Shown one piece after another: positions 49,666-58,179 of a stretch of 64,000 nucleotides of DNA. A program made the position numbers and the translations under genes. Numbering within the stretch: position 1 is the first letter of the stretch; each line of letters starts with the position of its first letter. The stretch is from Rhodococcus sovatensis (lineage in GTDB: Bacteria; Actinomycetota; Actinomycetes; Mycobacteriales; Mycobacteriaceae): contig NZ_CP147846.1 of assembly GCF_037327425.1 (NCBI RefSeq), positions 3,720,001 through 3,784,000 on the forward strand. Direction: 5' to 3'. The notes below the pieces were generated by a model. The model had not been told where the DNA came from and did no database searches. It saw only the letters and a program-made list of their open reading frames with translations.

Positions 49666-51222
49666 TCAAGCCTCGAGCTTCGTCGTCCTCAGCTCGTGGC
49701 CTCGCGACGTGAGGCAGCGCCCGGTGTCGAGGTTCCAGTCCCAACCGTGCAGGTTGCAGGTGAGCTTGTTTCCCTCGACGATGCCGAACTTCGACAGGTC
49801 CGCCTTCAGATGCGGACAACGCCGCTGAATTTCGTAGCCGTCCTTGACGATGGTGGCGGTGTCGTCGTGTGCTTCGGCGAACCAGCCGTCGGCGTATGCG
49901 ATGCGCTCGTCGGTAAGGCATTTGAAGAAGGTGTAGAGGAACTCGTTGTAGCCACCGACGCGACGAGCCCGGAAACGTGTCGACAGAAAGATCGAATTGA
50001 CCCAGTCCGGCTCGTTGTCGCGCACCGCGGTTCGAACGAGCTCCGGCGCAATGGTGAAGCTGTACCGGAAGCGTTCCTTCAACAAAGGCTCACGCACGAT
50101 CCGCTTCGGAAAATCCAGTACGACGGTCTCGGCGCCGAGCATCAGTGCGACGGGGTAACCGATGCCGTCGCAGATCTGATCGGTCGCAGACATGATCGGC
50201 TCGAACAACTGCCGCAGCGGCTCCAACAGAGGTTCGCCCTCCGCCGATGCCCACGCGGCTTTCTCCGCAGCGATCACGCCTGCCTGACGCTGCGCGAAAT
50301 CTTCGATGTACTGAGCCTTGCCGGTGGTGAAGATCGCTTCCACCTCCTCGACCGGAAGGGGATGGGTCAACGCGTCGAGGGTGGACCCCGTGAACTCGGC
50401 GGTGGTGCCGGGCATCATCAGCAGGCCCTTGTCGTGACCGTTGCGCCGCATCTGATCGAGGAAGACCATCTGGTCCGGGAAGATGTTTGCTGGATCCTCG
50501 TAGACGTCGTTGAGGAATCGAAGTTCGTCGTCGAGGAAACACGGTGGGCCGGCCGACGGAATCACCCAGGTGGCGCCGATCTGTTCGATGTACTGCCGCG
50601 CGCGATCCATCTGACGTTGACGCTTCTGCACACCGAAGGCCTTCTTCGCGCGCTCGACCATGTCGTAGACCATCGGGTACCAGATGGCCCCCGAGTACTG
50701 CAGCATGTGCACGTCGACGTGGCCGAACTCCTCCGTCAGCACGTCGAGGTCGACTGGACGCGCGTCGTTCATGTTGAACGCGACGGTCTTTCCGTCGGTC
50801 ACGACGAGACCGGAGTCACCGATCGGGCCGTCGGCGGGAGCGCGAAGCGCAATGATCATGATGTCGAGATCGCCCTTGGGGCCGGAGAGACGGTGCTTGA
50901 CCGAATTCGTGGTCTCGAAGAACTTGTGGAACCCGAGCTTGATCAGCTCGTTCTTCAGATCCGGCACCGGGTAGTCCGGCAGGAGAACCGTCGTGTCCTT
51001 GTTGACGTGCTCGGCGAGGTTCTGCGGATCGAAGTGGTCCTTGTGCAGGTGCGATACGTACAGGTAGTCGCAGTCACCCAACGCGTCCCAGTCGAGCTGT
51101 GTGTTGTCCGGGAATGGAAACCACGACGTGAAGTACGCAGGGTTCACCCACGGGTCGCACAGGATGCTGCCTGCATCGGTCTGAATATGGAATCCTGCGT
51201 GCCCGACGCTTGTGACCTGCAA
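49666..51222 (-). CDS. Metallo-beta-lactamase-fold protein with a C-terminal Rieske domain
   Basis: The 518-residue protein has a UlaG-like MBL domain at the N-terminus with HLHKDH at 58-63, and a Rieske [2Fe-2S] domain at the C-terminus with CPH (Cys469, His471) and CNLH (Cys489, His492). The same two domains occur in CMP-Neu5Ac hydroxylase (CMAH) but in the reverse order. The family's bacterial reaction is not clear to me; an oxygen-activating or nucleotide-sugar reaction is possible. The start ATG is 52 bases after the murB stop in the same direction. Confidence 0.85.
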   Translation of the reverse strand: MQVTSVGHAGFHIQTDAGSILCDPWVNPAYFTSWFPFPDNTQLDWDALGDCDYLYVSHLHKDHFDPQNLAEHVNKDTTVLLPDYPVPDLKNELIKLGFHKFFETTNSVKHRLSGPKGDLDIMIIALRAPADGPIGDSGLVVTDGKTVAFNMNDARPVDLDVLTEEFGHVDVHMLQYSGAIWYPMVYDMVERAKKAFGVQKRQRQMDRARQYIEQIGATWVIPSAGPPCFLDDELRFLNDVYEDPANIFPDQMVFLDQMRRNGHDKGLLMMPGTTAEFTGSTLDALTHPLPVEEVEAIFTTGKAQYIEDFAQRQAGVIAAEKAAWASAEGEPLLEPLRQLFEPIMSATDQICDGIGYPVALMLGAETVVLDFPKRIVREPLLKERFRYSFTIAPELVRTAVRDNEPDWVNSIFLSTRFRARRVGGYNEFLYTFFKCLTDERIAYADGWFAEAHDDTATIVKDGYEIQRRCPHLKADLSKFGIVEGNKLTCNLHGWDWNLDTGRCLTSRGHELRTTKLEA

Positions 51223-51274
51223 CGAACTACTCCTTCACTTGCACTGAACTTCGATGGTAGGCGCTACGTCCGAC

Positions 51275-52291
51275 TCAGTTGAGCGAGCAGCCCACCAGAT
51301 CGCACTCGGGAACCAACGTGATCCCGAATTCCGCCTGGACTCCGTCGCGGATGTGCGACGCCAGAGCCATGACGTCTGCAGTCGTCGCCCCACCCCTGTT
51401 GGTGATCGCAAGCACATGTTTGGTCGACAGCGACACCGTGCCGTTCCCGAAGTCGGTGCCGTATCCGTGCGCGAAACCGGCGTTCTGGATCAGCCACGCG
51501 GCGTGAATCTTGATTCCGGACGGGTCCGGGTACTGCGGCGCTCTCGACGCCGTGGCGGGAACCTTCGTCAGCACCGGGTTCAGGAAGAACGATCCGACGC
51601 TCCAGGTGTCGTGGTCCTCGGCGTCGAGAACCATGCCCTTCTGCCCACGCAGATCGAGCACGGCCTCGCGCACCTCGGCCGCAGCGACCGTGTCTCCTAC
51701 GGTGACGCCCAACCTCTCCGCCAATCCTGCGTAGCGGACCGGATCGGAGGATCGCGAACGTCGAAGTGACATCGTCGTGTCGAGAATGACGTACCGCGTC
51801 GAATGCTTGAAGACCGATTGACGGTGCAGTCCGAACCCGCACCGATCGGGCGTCCAGACCTCGGTAGTTCCGGTCTCTCGGTCGTAGACGGTGAGACTGT
51901 CCAGCACGTCGGAGGTGACGGTTCCGTACGCCCCGACGTTCTGCACCGGCGTCGCACCCGCAAGTCCCGGGATTCCCGAGAGCGCTTCCAACCCCGCCAA
52001 TCCCTCGCTCAGCGAGGTCGCGACAACTGTGTCCCACCGCTCACCGGCGGCGACCGACATCGAATTGCCGTCGACGCGCACGCCCGAGGTCTCCACCTTG
52101 ACGACGAGACCGTCGAAACCCTGGTCGCCGACGACAAGATTGGACCCGCCGCCGATCAGCAGCACAGGAGTTCCCGACGCATCGGCGTCGCGAACCAAGG
52201 CGACCAACTCATCCGAGGTCGTCGCGACGGCGAACTCGCGAGCCGGACCACCGAGTCGCATGGTGGTGAGCTCGGAAATTGCGGTAGGCAC
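51275..52291 (-). CDS. murB: UDP-N-acetylenolpyruvoylglucosamine reductase
   Basis: The 338-residue flavoenzyme makes UDP-MurNAc for peptidoglycan. The FAD-binding part shows GGGSNLVV near residues 50-57 and GIPGLAGATPVQNVGAYG near 112-129, with the catalytic Ser in WSVGSFFLNPVL and the later KIHAAWLIQNAGF. The start is taken as a GTG 73 bases from the divergent DUF2505 gene; the longer frame upstream has no fold residues. The protein ends in a Cys-containing stretch (ECDLVGCSLN). Confidence 0.93.
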   Translation of the reverse strand: MPTAISELTTMRLGGPAREFAVATTSDELVALVRDADASGTPVLLIGGGSNLVVGDQGFDGLVVKVETSGVRVDGNSMSVAAGERWDTVVATSLSEGLAGLEALSGIPGLAGATPVQNVGAYGTVTSDVLDSLTVYDRETGTTEVWTPDRCGFGLHRQSVFKHSTRYVILDTTMSLRRSRSSDPVRYAGLAERLGVTVGDTVAAAEVREAVLDLRGQKGMVLDAEDHDTWSVGSFFLNPVLTKVPATASRAPQYPDPSGIKIHAAWLIQNAGFAHGYGTDFGNGTVSLSTKHVLAITNRGGATTADVMALASHIRDGVQAEFGITLVPECDLVGCSLN

Positions 52292-52363
52292 GGGAGTCCA
52301 GGTTACCGGTCTGGCGTGCCAGTCGAAATCCGACCGGTCCTGCACAGCCGGTACTCTCCGCCT

Positions 52364-52870
52364 ATGCCTCGCCCCATCGCGCACAGCGCGTCCGTTCCCG
52401 CACCCGTCGACAAGGTGCACGCCGCGCTCGTGTCCGAGCAGTACTGGAAGGACCGTATCCAGGAAATCGGCGGCCCGAGCGCACACCTCGTGAGCGTCAC
52501 CGCAATCAACGGAACCATCAGTGTCGTCATGACGCAGTCCATTCCGGAGGAAGAACTTCCCGCTGCCGTCACTGCGTTCAAGAAGGGGCCGCTCGTCATC
52601 GAACGCACCGAGTCCTGGGGACCCCTCGGCGGCGGTCGCGCCGAAGGCAAGTTCGGCGCAACGGTCGAGGGCGCACCCGCCACGATCTCCGGGACGACGC
52701 TGCTCGAGGGCAACGACACATCGTCGACGATGTCACTGTCCGGCAACACCGAGGTCAAGGTGCCGATCTTCGGCGGCAAGATCGAAGCCATGATCAGCGA
52801 GCAGGTTCTTTCGCTCATCGACAACGAGCACGACTTCACGGGCAACTGGATTGGACAGAACCTGAAGTAG
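52364..52870 (+). CDS. DUF2505 (START-like) protein, first of a tandem pair
   Basis: The 168-residue protein has the helix-grip beginning RPIAHSASVPAPVDKVHAALVSEQYWKDRIQEIGG and a later IISEQVLSLIDNEHDFTGNWIGQNL. It is a member of the DUF2505 family, thought to be START/Bet v1-like lipid or ligand binders. Divergent from murB, it is followed 14 bases later by a paralogue. Function is unknown. It fits Rv0481c position by murB. Confidence 0.8.
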   Translation: MPRPIAHSASVPAPVDKVHAALVSEQYWKDRIQEIGGPSAHLVSVTAINGTISVVMTQSIPEEELPAAVTAFKKGPLVIERTESWGPLGGGRAEGKFGATVEGAPATISGTTLLEGNDTSSTMSLSGNTEVKVPIFGGKIEAMISEQVLSLIDNEHDFTGNWIGQNLK

Positions 52871-52884
52871 GTACCCTGCCCACT

Positions 52885-53388
52885 ATGGCGCGCCGCATGA
52901 ATTACTCAGCCCGGTTCACCTACTCCACGGAGCAGGTGTACGCCGCGTTGTCGAGCCGCGAGCACTGGGACGCTCGAATCGAGGAGATGAAGAAGTACTC
53001 CCACAACGAGCTGAAGAGTTTCGAGGTCGGCGACAACGGGATCGACGTCGTGATGCATCACATAATTCCCAGAACCGAACTGCCGGACATCGCGCAGACG
53101 GTGATGAAGAAGGACATGGTCATCACCCGCAACGTGCACTTCGACCCCTACACGGAGACCACCGTGGGCAACTACGACGCGTCGATTCCCGCCGGTCCGG
53201 GCAGCTTGAAGGGCGTCACGTCGTTGTTCGCCACCGAAACCGGATCTACGCTGCGGACGTCCTCGGAAGCGAAGGTGTTTCTCCCGTTCGTCGGCGGCAA
53301 GCTCGAGCAGCTGATGCTGGTGAACCTGCGCGATCTCTGGCGCGGCGAGGGTGAAGTGACGGCAGACTGGCTTGCCCAGAACAACTAG
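52885..53388 (+). CDS. DUF2505 (START-like) protein, second of a tandem pair
   Basis: This 167-residue protein is a paralogue of the gene before it, sharing the SARFTYSTEQVYAALSSREHWDARIEEM start and the FVGGKLEQLML and TADWLAQN end. The two differ enough that the duplication is not recent. The stop overlaps the next gene by 17 bases in a different frame. A ligand-carrying role is inferred from fold only. Confidence 0.8.
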   Translation: MARRMNYSARFTYSTEQVYAALSSREHWDARIEEMKKYSHNELKSFEVGDNGIDVVMHHIIPRTELPDIAQTVMKKDMVITRNVHFDPYTETTVGNYDASIPAGPGSLKGVTSLFATETGSTLRTSSEAKVFLPFVGGKLEQLMLVNLRDLWRGEGEVTADWLAQNN

Positions 53389-54160
53389 GACCCCCGCTCC
53401 CGAAGGCACCATCACCCGCGGCACCACGGGCATCAACCGCCTCCGTCGTAGCGATCGGTGGCTGGTGCACAGCCCGCTCGTCCGCCGAGTCCTCGCCGCG
53501 GCACAGGACCCTCTCGTCGTCGACCTCGGATACGGGGCCAGGCCCGACACAACCCTCGAACTCGCGCACAGATTGCGCACGATCCGGCCCGACCTGCGGG
53601 TCACCGGACTCGAAATCGACCCGGCCCGCGTCGTCCCGGCGACCGAGAACGTGACGTTCGCACGTGGCGGCTTCGAGCTCGCCGGGCTGCGACCGAACCT
53701 CGTGCGCGCCTTCAACGTTCTCCGTCAGTACCCCGAAAACGCGGTTCCCGACGCCTGGTCCCGGATCCTGGCGGGGCTGGCGCCCGGCGGCCTGCTGGTC
53801 GACGGCACGTGCGACGAGCTCGGGCGTCGCTGTGCGTGGATCCTCCTCGACAGCTCGGGGCCGATGTCGCTGACGCTCGCGTGGGACCCGTTCACGGTGC
53901 ACACGCCCTCGGACATAGCCGAGCGGCTGCCCAAAGCACTGATCCACCGGAACGTGCCGGGCGAACGCATCCACGAGCTGCTCACCGCGGCGGACAAAGC
54001 ATGGTCGACCGCGGCACCGTTGGCCCCCTTCGGCCCGCGGGTGCGGTGGCGTGCCGCGCTGAAACAGCTTGCGGCGAACGGACTTCCGACTACAGTGCCT
54101 CGGCGACGGTTGCGCGACAACACCCTCACCGTGCCATGGGACTCGGTAGCACCGCGTTAG
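53372..54160 (+). CDS. Class I SAM-dependent methyltransferase-like protein
   Basis: The product is 262 residues from a TTG that lies inside the end of the DUF2505 gene; the next start is a GTG at 53465. The Rossmann motif DLGYGARPDTT is near residues 51-61, with an acidic GLEIDP strand near 78-83 and a FNVLRQYP segment near 113-120. It lacks a clear substrate-recognition motif, and the C-terminal half is basic. Coupling to the DUF2505 pair hints at shared lipid or small-molecule substrate. It ends 4 bases before the convergent AbiEi-like gene. Confidence 0.75.
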   Translation: MPRTTRTPAPEGTITRGTTGINRLRRSDRWLVHSPLVRRVLAAAQDPLVVDLGYGARPDTTLELAHRLRTIRPDLRVTGLEIDPARVVPATENVTFARGGFELAGLRPNLVRAFNVLRQYPENAVPDAWSRILAGLAPGGLLVDGTCDELGRRCAWILLDSSGPMSLTLAWDPFTVHTPSDIAERLPKALIHRNVPGERIHELLTAADKAWSTAAPLAPFGPRVRWRAALKQLAANGLPTTVPRRRLRDNTLTVPWDSVAPR

Positions 54161-54163
54161 AAG

Positions 54164-54751
54164 CTAGGTACAAGCAGACAGGGCCAGCTCGACGCGCTCG
54201 GCCACCCGCTCCGGTCCGTTGACTGCTTCCTTGTACAACACCCCCGGCTCGACCCGCCCGATCGCGACCGCGTCGCCGACCACCTCGTCGAGGGTGATCT
54301 GTGAGATGCCACCCGCAGCGAGATCGAGGACGGTGCGCACCGGCGTCGTGATCCGGAACGTGCCGGTGGATTCGAAATCGTGTGGGGTGAGTTGCAGACG
54401 ATGTACGGCCAGCCGCGTGTCGGCCACGCGCAGGTTCGTGTACGCCGAGACATGCACGAATTGGGGATGCAGATGACCGAAGCCGTGGAGCTCGGCCGCG
54501 CTCTGGTGAGAAATCACAGCATTACCGCCGAACCAGGCGCACCACATCGCGAACTGCTCGAGATCGCTGTGCGGCCAGTCCGCAAGCCGATACAGATTGC
54601 GCTCCACCTTGATCCAATCGCCGACGGCGATGTTCGCGACCATGGCGGGAGCCACGAATCCGAGCTCCTCGGCCTGCTCGCTCGTGAAGTATCCATCCTG
54701 ACTCGCAGCCAGGCGACGAAGCTCGACGGTGCTCGGTCGTGTCGTTCCCAT
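54164..54751 (-). CDS. AbiEi-type antitoxin-like DNA-binding protein (no toxin beside it)
   Basis: The 195-residue protein begins TVELRRLAASQDGYFTSEQAEELG, the winged-helix start of type IV AbiEi-family proteins, then GFVAPAMVANIAVGDW. The C-terminal half resembles a PD-(D/E)XK-like core of the same family. No AbiEii nucleotidyltransferase gene is adjacent. Solitary AbiEi-like proteins are common in actinobacteria and may be regulators. A palindrome lies just upstream of the start. Confidence 0.8.
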   Translation of the reverse strand: MGTTRPSTVELRRLAASQDGYFTSEQAEELGFVAPAMVANIAVGDWIKVERNLYRLADWPHSDLEQFAMWCAWFGGNAVISHQSAAELHGFGHLHPQFVHVSAYTNLRVADTRLAVHRLQLTPHDFESTGTFRITTPVRTVLDLAAGGISQITLDEVVGDAVAIGRVEPGVLYKEAVNGPERVAERVELALSACT

Positions 54752-54761
54752 ACACGCAAGA

Positions 54762-54782
54762 GTACGACACGATGTGTTGTAC
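54762..54782. promoter_or_regulatory. Near-perfect palindrome before the AbiEi-like gene
   Basis: GTACGACAC, three bases, GTGTTGTAC form 9-base arms with a single mismatch, 11 bases upstream of the AbiEi-like start (54751). It lies between this gene and the divergent DUF2993 gene. It is a likely operator for autoregulation by the AbiEi-like protein, as antitoxins of this type bind inverted repeats in their promoters. Confidence 0.6.
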
Positions 54783-54864
54783 ATCACAACAATCGACCCA
54801 GGTCGTCCCACGGGAAGCTGATATTCACAGAGGTCTTTCAGAATCATCGGGAAGACTGCGGCGA

Positions 54865-55593
54865 ATGACACGAAGCAAAGCTCCCATGATCGCGGTGCTC
54901 GTCGTTCTTGCTCTCGTCGCTGCGCTGTTGGGCGGAGAACTGTACCTACGTCAGCAGATCAAGTCCTGCCTCGCCGGCCAGCTCGAAAGCGAGATCGGCA
55001 GCCAGGTCGACGTCGGACTCGGCTGGAAGCCCATCCTGGTGTCACTCGTCGACAAGCAGGTGTCCTCTGTGACGCTCGACAGCAACGATGCCCGGTTCGG
55101 GATTGCCGAAGGCATGACCGTCCACGCCGAAGTCGAGGACGTGAACCTCGAACGCACCGCCGATACCAACGGCAGCATCGGTAGTTCCAGCGCGGATATC
55201 GACTGGTCCACCGACGGCATCGCCAGGACGTTGCAGGCTCAGGGAATCGGCGCGCTCGTCTCGGGCGTCACCTCGGACGCATCGGCGGGCACCCTGTCGT
55301 TCGCCGTCGGGGGCCTCGCTCAGCTGACCGTGAAACCGACGGTGGTCGGAGATCGTGTCGACGTGCAAACCGTCGACGCCTCGATCCTCGGCCTGGGACT
55401 ACCGACCGACCTCGTCGACAGCATCGTCGGCGTTCTCTCCGACAGCCTCCAGCAGTACCCGCTCGACATGGTCCCCACGTCGCTGACGGTGACCGACGCG
55501 GGTATAGAACTGGCCCTCCAGGGTGGTCAGTACTCGATCCCGGCTACGGACCAGCCGACCGAAGTACCCGACGGATGCGGGCTACTCGCCTAG
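54865..55593 (+). CDS. DUF2993 (LmeA-like) membrane-anchored protein
   Basis: The 242-residue protein has a single N-terminal hydrophobic anchor near residues 8-27 and then a long beta-rich domain with repeated Val/Ser-rich strands. It fits the LmeA/DUF2993 family, in mycobacteria a periplasmic phospholipid-binding protein that helps mannan or lipoarabinomannan synthesis. A short acidic Gly-Cys-Gly tail ends the protein. It is close in position to the Rv0479c locus in my recollection. Function is inferred from the family only. Confidence 0.75.
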   Translation: MTRSKAPMIAVLVVLALVAALLGGELYLRQQIKSCLAGQLESEIGSQVDVGLGWKPILVSLVDKQVSSVTLDSNDARFGIAEGMTVHAEVEDVNLERTADTNGSIGSSSADIDWSTDGIARTLQAQGIGALVSGVTSDASAGTLSFAVGGLAQLTVKPTVVGDRVDVQTVDASILGLGLPTDLVDSIVGVLSDSLQQYPLDMVPTSLTVTDAGIELALQGGQYSIPATDQPTEVPDGCGLLA

Positions 55594-55614
55594 CTCGTCA
55601 GTCCCTCGAGTCGG

Positions 55615-56271
55615 CTAGGTCGCAAGTCCATCTATGACAGCGCGGGTTCCCGACAACCCCAACCTTGTCGCGCCCGCGTCGATCATCGCCAGGGCGGCGT
55701 CCGTCGTACGGATGCCGCCGCTGGCCTTGACACCCAACCTGCCGCCGACGGTGTCGGCCATCAGCTTGACGGCTTCCACGCTCGCACCTCCTGCGGGATG
55801 GAAGCCGGTGGATGTCTTCACGAAGTCGGCGCCCGCCTTCTCGGCCACGAGGCAGGTTTCGACGATAGCCTCGTCGGACAGCGCCGCCGACTCGATGATC
55901 ACCTTGAGCACAGTCGTCGGACCGATTGCCTCACGCACGGTGAGGATGTCGGACAACACCGCGTTGTAGTCGCCGGAGATGGCCGCACCGATGTCGATCA
56001 CCATGTCGATTTCGTTCGCGCCCTGATCCACCGCGAGGCGTGCTTCAGCACCCTTGACGAGCGAATGATGCTTGCCGGACGGGAATCCCGCGACCGCGGC
56101 GACGACGAGGCCATCGGCTCGCACGGGCAGCATGGATGGTGACACACAGACGGCAAGCACACCGAGGGCGAGCCCTTCCTCGATGAGCGCGGTGACGTCC
56201 TCGGGCTTGGCTTCGGGCTTGAGCAACGTGTGGTCGACCATTCGCGCCAGGGCGCCGCGGGTAAGAGACAT
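55615..56271 (-). CDS. deoC: Deoxyribose-phosphate aldolase
   Basis: The 218-residue enzyme splits 2-deoxyribose-5-phosphate to acetaldehyde and glyceraldehyde-3-phosphate. The TIM-barrel landmarks are HTLLKPEA, ICVSP-like AVCVSPSM, EIDMVIDIGAAISGDY and the Schiff-base lysine in DFVKTSTGF, followed by KASGGIRT. Nucleoside catabolism fits the BMP nucleoside importer elsewhere in the window. The ATG at 56271 with GGGTGG before it is preferred to a TTG at 56283. Confidence 0.95.
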   Translation of the reverse strand: MSLTRGALARMVDHTLLKPEAKPEDVTALIEEGLALGVLAVCVSPSMLPVRADGLVVAAVAGFPSGKHHSLVKGAEARLAVDQGANEIDMVIDIGAAISGDYNAVLSDILTVREAIGPTTVLKVIIESAALSDEAIVETCLVAEKAGADFVKTSTGFHPAGGASVEAVKLMADTVGGRLGVKASGGIRTTDAALAMIDAGATRLGLSGTRAVIDGLAT

Positions 56272-56315
56272 GAGACCACCCAACCACAGTCGACGCGCGC
56301 CTAAACTCTCCGGTT

Positions 56316-57155
56316 ATGTCTGCTTCACAGGTCGCTGGCACCTTCAACTCCACCAGCAACGAGTTCGACTCCGTTACCCCTGCAGTGTGGGGTCCGGCGG
56401 GTCAGACGCTGAGCTTCGCCCTCGACCTGCGGGCCGGTGAGTCCGTCCTCGACGTATGCGCAGGAACCGGCGCGTCGGCCCTGCCCGCGGCCATGGCCGT
56501 GGGCCCGAGCGGGACGGTTCACGCCATCGATCTCGCCGAGGACCTACTCACGGTGGCTCGCGCCAAAGCTACCGCGTCGGCGCTACGGAACGTCGAATTC
56601 GTCTGCGCGGACGCCACCGAATGGGAAGCGCCCAGCACGATCGACGGCGGCTACGACGCCCTGTCATGTTCGTACGGAATCTTCTTCCTCCCGAACATGG
56701 AGGTCTCGTTCACCCGACTCGTCGCGATGGTTCGTCCGGGCGGCCGCGTCGGCGTGACGGTGTGGCGCAAGGGGGCGATCGAAACGTTCGGTGCTGCGTT
56801 CTTCGATGTCGTCGCCCGCTACGCACCCGAGGTTGCGCACAGCGGACCGCGATCGAAGGAGGGATACGCCTCCCATCCGATACGACGAGTCGAAACCGCC
56901 GAGTCTTTGAGTGCGTGGCTGCAGGCGCGGGGCTGCGAATCCGTGCGCGTCCGGGAGCTGTCGAACCACGTTCCGACGACGGATGTCTTCGCGTGGAACT
57001 TCGTCCTCGGCAGCGGTTTCCGCGGCGCCCTGAGTGCATTCGACGACAAGGCGCGCGAGAGCATCCGGCGCGAATTTCTCGAGCTGCTCGCCACCCGCGG
57101 GATCGATTCGGTCGACGCGAGCACACTGGTGGCAACCGGCATCCGGGCATCCTGA
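56316..57155 (+). CDS. Class I SAM-dependent methyltransferase
   Basis: The 279-residue enzyme shows the SAM-binding sequence SVLDVCAGTGASALPAAMAV near residues 43-62, the acidic IDLAED near 71-76, and a VRPGGRVGVTVW segment near 140-150. The plan is that of UbiE/menaquinone-type methyltransferases, but the substrate is open. The N-terminal FNSTSNEFDSVTP is characteristic of a group of actinobacterial enzymes. It diverges from deoC and is followed 12 bases later by purU. Confidence 0.85.
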   Translation: MSASQVAGTFNSTSNEFDSVTPAVWGPAGQTLSFALDLRAGESVLDVCAGTGASALPAAMAVGPSGTVHAIDLAEDLLTVARAKATASALRNVEFVCADATEWEAPSTIDGGYDALSCSYGIFFLPNMEVSFTRLVAMVRPGGRVGVTVWRKGAIETFGAAFFDVVARYAPEVAHSGPRSKEGYASHPIRRVETAESLSAWLQARGCESVRVRELSNHVPTTDVFAWNFVLGSGFRGALSAFDDKARESIRREFLELLATRGIDSVDASTLVATGIRAS

Positions 57156-57167
57156 GAGAATCGGGCC

Positions 57168-58052
57168 ATGAGTTCTGTTGTCACCGACGACCGTCGCTAC
57201 GTTCTGTCCCTCGGATGCCCCGACCGTACTGGCATCGTCGCAAAGATCTCGACGTTCCTCGCCGAGGTCGGCGGTTGGATCGTCGAAGCTGCCTACCACG
57301 CCGATCCGGACACCGGTTGGTTCTTCACACGCCAGGCCGTGCGGGCGTCGTCGGTGGAGATGAGCATCGACGAATTGCGCTCCCGATTCGAGGCAGTCGC
57401 CCGTGAGATCGGTCCGGAAACCGAATGGGCACTGCATGATTCAGGCGAGCACAAGCGCGTCGTAATTCTCGTCAGCAAGGAAGCACACTGCCTCCACGAC
57501 CTCCTCGGCCGCGCTGCCGGCGGAGAACTGCCGGCCGAGATCTCGGCGGTGATCGGCAATCACAAGTCGCTCGAGCCCATCGCGAAGGCACATGGCATCA
57601 CGTTCCATCACGTCGAGTTCGCGAAGGATCCAGCCGAGCGAGGTCCGGCGTTCGACGAGGTGCGGGCGCTCGTCGACTCCTACGACCCGCATGCCGTCGT
57701 ACTCGCCCGGTTCATGCAGGTGCTCCCCGAAGAGCTGTGTGCGCACTGGGCCGGTCGCGCACTCAACATTCACCACAGCTTCCTGCCGTCGTTCGTCGGT
57801 GCGCGTCCGTACCACCAGGCATTCGCGCGCGGCGTCAAGCTCATCGGGGCGACGTGCCACTACGTGACGGCCGAGCTCGATGCAGGCCCGATCGTCGAGC
57901 AGGACGTCATCCGAGTGGATCACGCCGACGAGGTCTCCGACATGGTCCGTCAAGGGCGCGACATCGAGAAACTCGTACTCTCGCGCGGTCTGCGGTGGCA
58001 TCTCGAGGATCGCGTCCTCGTGCACGGAAAGAAAACGGTCGTCTTCAGCTGA
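57168..58052 (+). CDS. purU: Formyltetrahydrofolate deformylase
   Basis: The 294-residue enzyme releases formate from 10-formyl-THF. An ACT domain (YVLSLGCPDRTGIVAKISTFLAE) occupies residues 10-90, and the formyltransferase domain has the catalytic NIHHSFLPSFVGARPYHQAFARGVK region and the later HYVTAELDAGPIVEQD. It sits in a plus-strand pair with the methyltransferase. One-carbon balance and purine synthesis are the expected pathway. A REP-like repeat follows within two bases of the stop. Confidence 0.95.
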   Translation: MSSVVTDDRRYVLSLGCPDRTGIVAKISTFLAEVGGWIVEAAYHADPDTGWFFTRQAVRASSVEMSIDELRSRFEAVAREIGPETEWALHDSGEHKRVVILVSKEAHCLHDLLGRAAGGELPAEISAVIGNHKSLEPIAKAHGITFHHVEFAKDPAERGPAFDEVRALVDSYDPHAVVLARFMQVLPEELCAHWAGRALNIHHSFLPSFVGARPYHQAFARGVKLIGATCHYVTAELDAGPIVEQDVIRVDHADEVSDMVRQGRDIEKLVLSRGLRWHLEDRVLVHGKKTVVFS

Positions 58053-58150
58053 CGCGGCTCCGCCGCAGTGGCATGGGCGGCTCCGCCGTAGTGGCACGGT
58101 TGAGTGCATCGGAGTGCACTTAACCATGCCACTGGGCGCGGAGCGCCCGT
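58053..58150. repeat. REP-like long palindrome, copy C
   Basis: A partial unit (CGCGGCTCCGCCGCAGTGGCATG) at 58053-58075 is followed by the full element to about 58150, with arms GTAGTGGCACGGTTGAGTGCA and TGCACTTAACCATGCCACTGG. Base changes relative to copy B on both arms tend to keep pairing (G-U or matched), which suggests selection on the hairpin. It lies between the convergent purU and hydrolase genes. Confidence 0.8.
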
Positions 58151-58179
58151 CCCAGGCCGAGCGCCCGTCCTGAGAACTG

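Noticed and set aside
49105..51282. Open frame of 725 codons antisense to the MBL-Rieske and transpeptidase genes
   Set aside because: It overlaps two motif-rich genes on the other strand and has no recognisable domain.
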